A DNA stretch of 64,000 nucleotides from Myxococcaceae bacterium (GTDB lineage: Bacteria > Myxococcota_A > Polyangia > Polyangiales > Ga0077539). The notes under the pieces were generated by a model, which worked only from the letters and a program-made list of their open reading frames with translations, was not told where the DNA came from and ran no database searches. The position numbers were made by a program, and so were the translations under genes. Location: positions 248,001-312,000 of the forward strand of contig SCUS01000092.1 in the NCBI GenBank assembly GCA_004297725.1. The letters are read 5' to 3'. Positions 27,516 to 36,300 of this stretch are shown here, one piece after another (the stretch's first letter is position 1; each line of letters starts with the position of its first letter).

Positions 27516-30500
27516 TCGTTCTCTCTGGGGTCGATGGGCCCGTGCAGCGCTTCGAGCAGCAGGTGGTTGAGTTCCTCCGGGCGAAGCTCCCCGACACGTG
27601 GACTCTCGTGCCGAACTTCACGGTGAAACAGCCGGGGCGCGACGCGCTGGAGTACGACGGGGTTCTCTTCGGTCCGCACGCGGTCTACGTGCTCGAGGCC
27701 AAGGAGTGGGTCGGGCGTCTCACCGGCGACGACACCGAGTGGCTGATCGGGCGGACGCCCCGCGCGTGCCCGATGCCAACGGTGAACCACAAGGCCAAGG
27801 TGCTCAAGACCGTGCTCGCCGCCCCGCGGGGTGTGTGGGTCGCGCCGGTGCTGGTTCTTCCCGACGGCGCGACGGTCGAGGTGACCGGCGGATGGCGCGA
27901 GCACATCGCGCGGCTCGGGGAGCTGGTCGCGCACCTGAACGACACCGCGCGCGTGCCGAACGCGACCAACCTCATGCCGCTAATGGGCGCGTGGCTGGAG
28001 AAGATCCGCGGCGCTGCGGGGAGGCGGCAGCGGGGGTCGAAGCGGCGCTTCGGCGCGTACGAGACGACGGACATCCTCTCGCTGGCCGAGGGCGCGAGCG
28101 AGTACCGGGCGAAGCGCGCCCACGTCGACGACCCGCGGCCCTACCGCGTGCGCACATGGCACCTCGACCCCTACCTCTCGGCGGAGGAGCGGACGAAGCG
28201 CCTGGCGGTGATCCGCCGGCCGACGGAAGCCGTGGCGGCGATCGGGCCGCACGAGCACCTGCTTCAGATCCTGCACTTCGACGAGCTGCCCGACGAGCAC
28301 CTCTTCTACGAGGTGTCGGAGTGGTCGGACTACGGCAAGCTGCACACCTGGTTGCGCAACCCCGAGGCCGAGCGCCTCACGCTGCGCGAGCGTCTGGAGG
28401 TCGGGCTCGGCGTGGCCCGGGCGCTCGAGGCCGTCCACGCGAAGGGACTGGTGCACCGCAACGTGTGCCCCGAGACCATCCTCGTGGGCTACGACCGCAA
28501 GGCGCGGCTCACGGATTTCGACCGCGCGTGGATCGAGCGCCCCAACGCGGTGACGGTGTTCGCCGAAGTGCGCACCCGCAACCAGGCCTACCTGCCGCCG
28601 GAGCTGGAGAACCCCGCGGACTACGAGTTCGACACCGCGTCGGACATGTACTCCTTCGGCGTGCTCCTCTACGAACTGCTCGTGGGGCGCGTGCCCTTCA
28701 ACACGCCCGCCGAGGCGCGCGCCGCCGGGGGGAGGCCCCGCGAGCTCCCGAGCACGGCCCGGCCAGGGCTCGACCGCGCGCTCGACACGCTCGTCGAAGC
28801 GCTGCTCGAGGTGGACGACTTTCAGCAGCGGCCAGACGCAGCCCACGCCGTGACCGTGCTGCGCAACGTACTGGAAGGCTCGCGCGACGAGGGTGCCGAG
28901 GTGCCCAAGCCGATGGGGTTGCAGACCGCGCGCTTCGAAGAGGGCGCCGTCGTCGACGGGATGTACCAGGTCGAGAAGCGGCTCGGCGCGGGCGCGGCCT
29001 CGGAGGTCTACCGGGTCTACCACCTGGAGCACGAGCGCCGGTACGCGATGAAGCTCTTGCACGGCCTCGACCAGGTCGAGAACGCGGTGCAGGAACTCCA
29101 GACAGGCTTCGACCTGCCGCAGCACCCGTACATCGCAAAGATCATCTGGCAGGGGCGCCTCGTGCAGCCCCCGCACACGCCCTACGTGTTGAGCGAGTAC
29201 GTCGACGGCGAGACGCTGGAGGCGTACTGCGCCGGCCGCAAGGCGCTGCCGCTGCGCTCGGTGTGCGCCCTCGTGTCGAAGCTCCTGGTAGCGTTGGAGG
29301 CGATCCACCCCGACATAGAACGCCTCACAGCGTTGCACGCGCGGCTCAAGAGCGGCGAGGCCGAGGCGGATGAGTTCGGCGAGTACCAGCGGCTCCAAGG
29401 GGTGGGCTACCTGCACCGGGACATCAAGCCCGCCAACCTGATGCTGGCGATGCCGGAGGGGGAGCCGAAGCTCATCGACTTCAACATCGCGTCGAAGTAC
29501 GCCGAGGCGTCGGGCGTCGTGGGTACACCGCGGTACTGGGCGCCCGACCGGGGCCTACCCGACTGGCAGCCGCACCACGACCTCTTCTCGATGGGCGTGG
29601 TGCTCTACGAGCTGGTGCTGCACCAGCACCCCTATCCCCAGGACACGCCCGGCCGTGGCGCCCCGCTGCACCCCCACGAACTCCTGCACGGTAAGGCGCT
29701 GAGCCGTGCCTTTGCCGACCTGCTTTGCAAGGCCGTGCAACCTGACGGGGCGTCCCGCTTCCAGAGCGCGCGGGCGATGCGCGAGGCGTTGCAATCGCTT
29801 CCGGCGCTCAACGCGCCGACGACGGATGTACCCGTGGCGCATACGGGTGCGCTGACGCTCCGACCCGACGAGTTGGGCCGGGAGAACTACAACCCGTACG
29901 TCACCCGGTTGCTCACGCTCTACAGCCAGGCCAGTTACACCAACTCGGGCACCCGCGGGCTCGACGACATCGCGCGGCTCACCTACGTGCGTACGCGCCT
30001 CGACGACAAGCTTGGTCCGGCGATCCTCGACGGGAAGTTCCGGCTGGTTCTCATCTCCGGCAACGCTGGTGACGGCAAGACGGCGTTTCTCCAGCAACTG
30101 GAGCAGGAATTCGAGGCCCGCGGCGCGGCCGTGACGCGCTTCGACACGCGCAACGGCGCGAGCTGGACGCACGAAGGTCTGAGCTACCGCTCGAACTACG
30201 ACGGTTCCCAGGACGAGGGCGCCGTGCGGAGCGACGACGTGCTCGCCGACTTCCTGGCGCCCTTCGAGGGCGGCCTCGGCGACGTGATGGCCGGCTCCTC
30301 GGTACGGCTTATTGCCATCAATGAGGGGCGCCTGCTCGACTTCGTGGGGCACGGCCCGCACCGCGCGCGCTTCGCAGCGCTCTGCGCCACGCTTCGGGCG
30401 CACCTGCTCGAGGGCACCTTGCTGCCCGAGGGCGTGCTCGTGGTGAACCTCAACCTCCGGGCGGTGGCCGTGCGCGGACCGAACGAGGAGCCCTCGCTTA

Positions 30501-31750
30501 TCGACGCGCAGCTCGACCGCATGCTCGCCGCCGAGCTATGGGCTCCGTGCGAGCGGTGCGCCTACCGGGATAGGTGCCCGCTCAAGCACAACGCCGACAC
30601 GCTGCGCGACCCGACGTCGGGGCGGGCGGTGCGCGATCGAGTCCGGCGGCTCTACGAGGTGGTGCACCTGCGGCGGCGCCAGCACGTCACGATGCGGGAC
30701 CTGCGCTCGTCGTTGTCGTGGTTCCTGCTGCGCGACCACGGGTGCGAAGACGTGGCGTCGCTGCTCAAGCAGAGCGGGCCCGAGGCATCGGAGCGGCTCG
30801 CGCGGCTCTACTACCCCGACGCTTTCGCGGCGGACCTCGACCAGGTGCAGGACACGCTCGAAGACCGGCTTGTGCGACTCTTGCGAGAGACAGACGTCGG
30901 CCTGGTGGAGTCGCCCACGCTCGACCGCAGCCTTGACCACGCCCCCGCGCGCGCCGTGGGGTGGATGGCCTTCGAGGGCCGTTCCGAACACGCACGGGAG
31001 GTCTTGCTTCACCTGCACCAGGCGCTGCCGCCGCGCGGGGGCGAGATTGCCGACCTGGTCACCTCCCTTGATGAGCACCGACTGGCCCTGCGCCGGTGGC
31101 GGCGCCACGCGTACTACGAACGGCTCGATGAGGGGTGGCGGGCAATGCTGCCCTACCGCTCGCTCGGGCTCTACGAGCAGGTCGCGATGGCCTCGGAAGA
31201 AGATGAGGCCGGGCGCCGTGCGCGGGCCGAGTTGCTCGACCTGATCGTCGAAGCAGTGTCCCTCTCCGAGGGCGTGCGTAACGCGCGGGTGCGACGCGAG
31301 AACCTGTGCCTCCGCGCGTCTCGCGCGAAGGCGCTGCGCTCGACGAGCTTCCGGCTCTTTCCGAAGACAGGTTTTCGGGTGGAGGTCGTGCGCAACGACG
31401 CGATGCGCGAATACCTGGAGATGGCGCCTGACGCCGTGCAGCTCGTGGCGGCGGACGTGCTCCGGTCGACCGGGGCGCGGGCGCCGGCGACCTTGCGGCT
31501 GTCACTCGACTTGTTGGAACTCCTGGCGCTGATTTGTCGGGGCTACCGCCCGGGGCCAGCCGACATGCGTGGTCTCTTCGTCAACCTGATGATCTTCCGC
31601 AACGAGCTCCTCAATCTGCCTTTCGAGCGCGTGATGGTGACGCTCGACCAGGAACATTTTCACGAGATCTCGGCGCGGGCGACGGGTGGCGGCATGGTCA
31701 TCGAGGTGACCTCTGCGGCGCACCGCGACGGGGGGGAGGTGGTGCCGTGA
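27503..31750 (+). CDS. NERD, pseudokinase, kinase and NTPase fusion (MAD6-like)
   Basis: A 1415-residue protein; its ATG lies 13 bases inside the specificity gene. Residues about 12-150 are a NERD nuclease-related domain (DALEYDGVLFGPHAVYVLEA, then KEWVGRL) with the D...E-x-K pattern. Residues about 200-460 are a protein-kinase fold with damaged motifs: HRN at 318-320 in place of HRD, and DFD in place of DFG. Residues about 485-770 are a second kinase with a Gly-rich loop (RLGAGAASEVYRVYH), Lys in YAMKLLH, HRDIKPANL at 638 and DFN, so it should be active. A P-loop NTPase follows (GNAGDGKT at about 853-860), then a Cys cluster near 1015 (CERCAYRDRC) and a helical tail. This resembles PglW of BREX and, more closely, MAD6 of MADS. 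Confidence 0.85.
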   Translation: MARLIVLSGVDGPVQRFEQQVVEFLRAKLPDTWTLVPNFTVKQPGRDALEYDGVLFGPHAVYVLEAKEWVGRLTGDDTEWLIGRTPRACPMPTVNHKAKVLKTVLAAPRGVWVAPVLVLPDGATVEVTGGWREHIARLGELVAHLNDTARVPNATNLMPLMGAWLEKIRGAAGRRQRGSKRRFGAYETTDILSLAEGASEYRAKRAHVDDPRPYRVRTWHLDPYLSAEERTKRLAVIRRPTEAVAAIGPHEHLLQILHFDELPDEHLFYEVSEWSDYGKLHTWLRNPEAERLTLRERLEVGLGVARALEAVHAKGLVHRNVCPETILVGYDRKARLTDFDRAWIERPNAVTVFAEVRTRNQAYLPPELENPADYEFDTASDMYSFGVLLYELLVGRVPFNTPAEARAAGGRPRELPSTARPGLDRALDTLVEALLEVDDFQQRPDAAHAVTVLRNVLEGSRDEGAEVPKPMGLQTARFEEGAVVDGMYQVEKRLGAGAASEVYRVYHLEHERRYAMKLLHGLDQVENAVQELQTGFDLPQHPYIAKIIWQGRLVQPPHTPYVLSEYVDGETLEAYCAGRKALPLRSVCALVSKLLVALEAIHPDIERLTALHARLKSGEAEADEFGEYQRLQGVGYLHRDIKPANLMLAMPEGEPKLIDFNIASKYAEASGVVGTPRYWAPDRGLPDWQPHHDLFSMGVVLYELVLHQHPYPQDTPGRGAPLHPHELLHGKALSRAFADLLCKAVQPDGASRFQSARAMREALQSLPALNAPTTDVPVAHTGALTLRPDELGRENYNPYVTRLLTLYSQASYTNSGTRGLDDIARLTYVRTRLDDKLGPAILDGKFRLVLISGNAGDGKTAFLQQLEQEFEARGAAVTRFDTRNGASWTHEGLSYRSNYDGSQDEGAVRSDDVLADFLAPFEGGLGDVMAGSSVRLIAINEGRLLDFVGHGPHRARFAALCATLRAHLLEGTLLPEGVLVVNLNLRAVAVRGPNEEPSLIDAQLDRMLAAELWAPCERCAYRDRCPLKHNADTLRDPTSGRAVRDRVRRLYEVVHLRRRQHVTMRDLRSSLSWFLLRDHGCEDVASLLKQSGPEASERLARLYYPDAFAADLDQVQDTLEDRLVRLLRETDVGLVESPTLDRSLDHAPARAVGWMAFEGRSEHAREVLLHLHQALPPRGGEIADLVTSLDEHRLALRRWRRHAYYERLDEGWRAMLPYRSLGLYEQVAMASEEDEAGRRARAELLDLIVEAVSLSEGVRNARVRRENLCLRASRAKALRSTSFRLFPKTGFRVEVVRNDAMREYLEMAPDAVQLVAADVLRSTGARAPATLRLSLDLLELLALICRGYRPGPADMRGLFVNLMIFRNELLNLPFERVMVTLDQEHFHEISARATGGGMVIEVTSAAHRDGGEVVP

Positions 31751-33393
31751 AGCTCTCGAAAGAAGACCAGGAGTTCCGCAATCCGAAGGTGTTCCTGATC
31801 GACCCGAAGAACGTCGACATGGATCGCGTGCTGGTGAACCTGTTCCTGCTGTTGAGCACCGAGGGGCACCGACACGCGGGGAGAAAGCCCTCGAAGTCCA
31901 TCGAGAGCATGGACCACCACCAGCAGACGTTCGAGAGCCGCGCGGGTAGTGCGAGCGTGCAGAACCACCCGGCCGTCGTGCGCGCGTGGCTGGAGAACGA
32001 CGTCTTCGATCTCGTGAACCGCGGCAAGGCGACCGAGACGGTGGCGTCGCTCCGCCCGTTACACCTGAGCGCCTTCAAGATCCGGGTGGTCAAGCACTGC
32101 CGCAGTTACAACACCGACGACCATATGTACGCGATGCTCCACTACGGGGAGCAGCAGACCCTCAAGGACCTGCGTGCGTACCTCGACCGCGGCCTCACGG
32201 AGCACACGCGCAAGATCGACTCCGGCGCGGGCCTCGACCTCGAGACCATCGCGGTCCTGAAGCTGGTCGAGGGCCTCGAAGACCCGAAGAAGAGCAACGA
32301 CCAGGTGGCCCCGCAGGCCCCCACCTGCACGGGCCAGTCGCGAATGCTCTGCGACGACATCGCACGGCTCCTTGCGTACCAGGACGCCGTGCCGCGCGGC
32401 GTGATGATCGAGTACCTCAAGGCAGTGCTGGGGCTCCATACCGCCCTCTACGTTCTGCGCCTCACGCAACAGCTCACGGGTTGGCGGCTCGACAACGCGG
32501 CGCACCCGGCCTGCCTCGACTGCAAGGTGCACGGCGGCTTGGCGGATCCCTTCGCGTCGTGCCCCTACAAGCAGAGCTTCGTGGTCGACGCGACGGGCGA
32601 CGCCCGTTCCCTCATGGCAACGGTCGCGCAGGAGAGCGCGCTCTCGGAGTACGCGCGCCTCCACGACCTCATCAAGTCGATCTTCACCTTCAACCAGCTG
32701 TTGCAGTACGCGAAGGAGAAGCACCCGCACCTGAACGACCCGCGCAAGGTGTTGGAGTTGCTGAGGTCGCCGCCGCCGACGTTCGACGCCTATTGGGAGG
32801 CTCGCCTCGACCTCCTCCGGCGGAAGAATGAGGGCGGTTCGGACGAAGACAAGGAGACCCTCTCTGCGGAGGAAGAGGCGATCTTCACGATGGAGGGCCT
32901 CACCCACTTCGAGCGGTTCATTGAACTCGTGACGCACGTGCGGTCGCGACACCACCGGCAGTACCTGACGCAGCTCCTCGACAAGCTGCTCCAGAAGAAC
33001 ACCGACTTCGGCGCGCTCGCCCAAAGCAAGACCAAGACGAATGACCGCCGCTGGGCCTTCGGCGGGAGGCTGCTTGAGGTGTTCGTGCAGCTCGCGGTGC
33101 TTCATTGGCAGGAGCGCGATGGCCGAAAGCTCTTCTACAGCGAGCCCATGCTCATCGAGGACTTTCTCGGGTGGCTTGAGGCTCGCTACGGCTTCGTGAT
33201 CGCGGGCGCCCGCACGGCCGACGGGCGCGCGCCCGTCACGGTCGAGGAACATCGGGCGTTCCGGGACAACGTGCGCGGGCTCAAGTCCCAACTCCGCGAG
33301 ATCGGCTTCTACGACGACCTGAGCGACGCGTTCAACGCCCAGACCATTCGCCCGCGCTACCCCATCGACCAGCGCAAGGAGGGGGCACGATGA
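31747..33393 (+). CDS. MAD7-like protein
   Basis: A 548-residue protein whose GTG start overlaps the kinase stop by four bases. It opens with KEDQEFRNPKVFLIDPKNVD, then a helical body. A putative metal site lies at about residues 256-275 (HPACLDCKVHG and ASCPYKQSF), with three Cys and two His. The C-terminal half is charged and helical (LTHFERFIELVTHVRSRHHR). No catalytic motif is visible. The sequence looks to me like the protein named MAD7 in the methylation-associated defence system, which has no known biochemical activity; that identification is from memory. Its place between the kinase and the large ATPase supports it. Confidence 0.75.
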   Translation: MKLSKEDQEFRNPKVFLIDPKNVDMDRVLVNLFLLLSTEGHRHAGRKPSKSIESMDHHQQTFESRAGSASVQNHPAVVRAWLENDVFDLVNRGKATETVASLRPLHLSAFKIRVVKHCRSYNTDDHMYAMLHYGEQQTLKDLRAYLDRGLTEHTRKIDSGAGLDLETIAVLKLVEGLEDPKKSNDQVAPQAPTCTGQSRMLCDDIARLLAYQDAVPRGVMIEYLKAVLGLHTALYVLRLTQQLTGWRLDNAAHPACLDCKVHGGLADPFASCPYKQSFVVDATGDARSLMATVAQESALSEYARLHDLIKSIFTFNQLLQYAKEKHPHLNDPRKVLELLRSPPPTFDAYWEARLDLLRRKNEGGSDEDKETLSAEEEAIFTMEGLTHFERFIELVTHVRSRHHRQYLTQLLDKLLQKNTDFGALAQSKTKTNDRRWAFGGRLLEVFVQLAVLHWQERDGRKLFYSEPMLIEDFLGWLEARYGFVIAGARTADGRAPVTVEEHRAFRDNVRGLKSQLREIGFYDDLSDAFNAQTIRPRYPIDQRKEGAR

Positions 33394-36300
33394 CCCCGCC
33401 GATGGTGTTGCAACGCACGACCCGTGACGATCTGCACAGCTTCATCGCCGAGCAGTGCCTTCCCCGGTTGCGCGAGGAGCTCAGGGCCAAGGGCGACGAG
33501 CGCCGCCTGAGGGTGACGGACCTACCTCTCCCGGTGATGGAGCGCCTCGCGCAGACCCTCGATGCCGAGGGGAGCGGCGGCAAGTGGGTGGCGCGGGTGC
33601 TTACCGCCGTGGCGGCGGCGGAGCCGTGGCGAGCGACCGCGACCAAGCTCATCGAGCTTCGTAACGCCCTTCGCGAGCCGCTGCTGGTGTTCCTGCCGAC
33701 GGGGTTGCGCACGGCGGCGGAAGACTCGCTCGATGTGGCGACTTTCACCGAGATCCCGATCGCGTCGCGCACCGCCGCGTTCGCGAACGAGCTGCACCAG
33801 CGCCTCCCGTCGGCGTTACGCCCGCACGTTGACGACGCGCTGAGGTTCTTGCGGCGGGAGCGGGTGCTCCGCTCGTCCGATCTGGAGGTGGAGTACCTTC
33901 TCACGGTGCTCAAGAACGGGAGCACCCCTGCGGCGGCCGGGGGCGCCATGTTCCTCTTCGGGCTCATCCCTGACTTCGCCCTTTTCGACGGGAGCGACCA
34001 CCGCCAGCGGCTCGCGCGCAACCAGACCGTGAGCGCCACCCTGGCTGAGGTGCGGCGTCCGCTTCAGGAGCGCATCGGCCGCCTGCGGATCGTGCCGGGC
34101 ACGCTCCAAAGCTCGCTCTTCGTGTTCCTGCGCGACCGCCACTCCGATGAGCCCGTCTCATGGACGGCGCTGATCGCCTGCGACGTGGCGCACCGTCCCC
34201 TCGCCTTCGAGTGCTGGAAGCTGCTCGACACGATGACCGAGCAGAGCCTGCGGCTCGCGCTCGACCCGCTCGAACTCCCCACGCAAACGCCCGACGAGGT
34301 GGGCGGGGCCACACCGATGAAGTTCTGGGATCTGCGGCAGGAGAAGACCCTGAAGGTCACCTTCGCGTCGTTCCCGTCGCCTCCCCTCGTCGACGCCTGG
34401 AAGAGCTTTCGCATCCAGCTCCTGGAGCTCAACGACGGTCAGCCGACGCCCGTCTGGACGAGCAACAACTTCCCGAAGCCCAAGGCCAAGGCGCGCACCA
34501 AGAAGTTCACCCGGCAGCTCAAGGCGGCGGACCTGGAGACCGTCCCAGAGGGCTCGTACTTCGTGCGCCTCGACGCGCTGGGGCAGGACGGCACCAACCT
34601 CACCGAGTCGCAGTCGAGGACCGACGGCCAGAGCCCGGAGAACGAATCCGATCTGTTCCTCGTGCTGCGCGGCGGGGACGGGGCCGGCTCAGAGGACGAG
34701 CCGGCGCGGACGGTGCGCACGACCTCCTTTGCGGACGCATGGTGCGCGATTGCCAGTAAGGCGTCGGACAAGACCCGCGACCACGAAGCGCTGCCACCGC
34801 GCGGGGAGCTAACCGGGCGATGGGACCAGACCGCGGGCGCATCGGTGCGCGGGGACGTGCTCTTCACCTTCGAGAACCCCGGCGCCAACGGCCTGTCCAT
34901 CCTCCTGCCGGGGTTGTTGCGTCGGATCGAGTACGAGTCGCTCGAACACCCAGAGCACTTCGGGTGGTACCGGCTCGAGCTCGCTGACGTCCGGAGCCTC
35001 TCCGACGTCGAGGTGAAGCGCCGGTGGACGGGGGCCACGCCAACCGACCCGCTGACGCAAGCCTTCGTGGCCGCGCGCAAGGCCGTGTTCGACGCCATTC
35101 TCGCGCAGCATGGGCAGCGGGCGAAGCAGCCCGGTTCCGACGACCGCCGCCGCGGCACGGTCGAGACGGTCGATCTCCTCGCCCTGCGGTCACTGGTCGA
35201 AGCGTACGCGCGAGCGTACGTCTCCTGGGCGCGTGGTTCGCTTGCCGACGTCCAGGGCCAAGCGTTGCGGCGGCTCATTGGCACCTTCGACGTGGCCGAA
35301 CTCCGATGGCGCGCGAGCGGCGGCGACCCCGGACGAGCGCTGCTCGTGGGTCCGCTGCATCCGTTGCGAATGCTCTGGCACCTCCAGCACGCGGAAGTGG
35401 TCGAACGCGCGCTCCAGGCTTGGCAGAACAAGTACGAGAGCGCGCCCTCATGGCCGCGACTGATCGACCAGTTGCGCCGGGGGCTGCTCCCGAGCAACCT
35501 CCCGATGGTGCTCTTCGACGAGAGGGGCCGGGGCTATGTGGAGCGTGAGTTAGTCACGTCGCACTGGTCGCTCTACCTCCCCGACCGCGGCCCCGAAGGC
35601 CAGCGTCTCGACACGGCCGCCAGCCGGTCGAGCGCCTGCCGGCTGCTGGGCGTGCGCAAGCGTTACGTTGAAGCGACGGGGCTCTCGGCGCGCGACCTTG
35701 CCGCGCGGGTGATCGAGTACCTGGAGCAGCACCCCTACGTCGATCAGCTTCGGATCAACGTGTTCAACCCGGGCGACGGGCAGCTCGTCGCCGATACGCT
35801 CCGGGCGGTCGAGAGCGCGCGGCTCCTCCTCCGCGGCACCGACGGGAACGCGCCCTCGCTGCGATACGCGATCCAGATGTTCGCCGCGGCCGAGCACGTC
35901 GACGAGACCGGCGAGGCGCTCGACGCGTTGCTCGACCCCGAGCGCCAGGTTGCCAACAGCGACGAGTTCACGCTCGCATCAGGCAACCACCTGTTGCCGA
36001 AGCTCCTCGTCGCGCGCGGCACGGTCGATGAGTTTCTCAAGGACCCGGGCGCTTTTGCGGCGCACCTCACGATCTTCGCCGAGCACTTCCGCGCACGGGC
36101 CTGCCTGGGCGACGCGCGTACGCTGCGGCGGGGGACCTTCGTCGCGGGCCTGGTGCACGAGCCCGAGACCCGCTACATCGCGAGGCCGGGCGGGACGGGC
36201 TACGAGTGGGTGAAGGGCGTCCGACCGCAGGGCTCCAAGGACGCCGACCCGTTAGAAAGGTTGCTCGTCGAGACGCTCGACGCTGTGCAGGCCATTGAGG

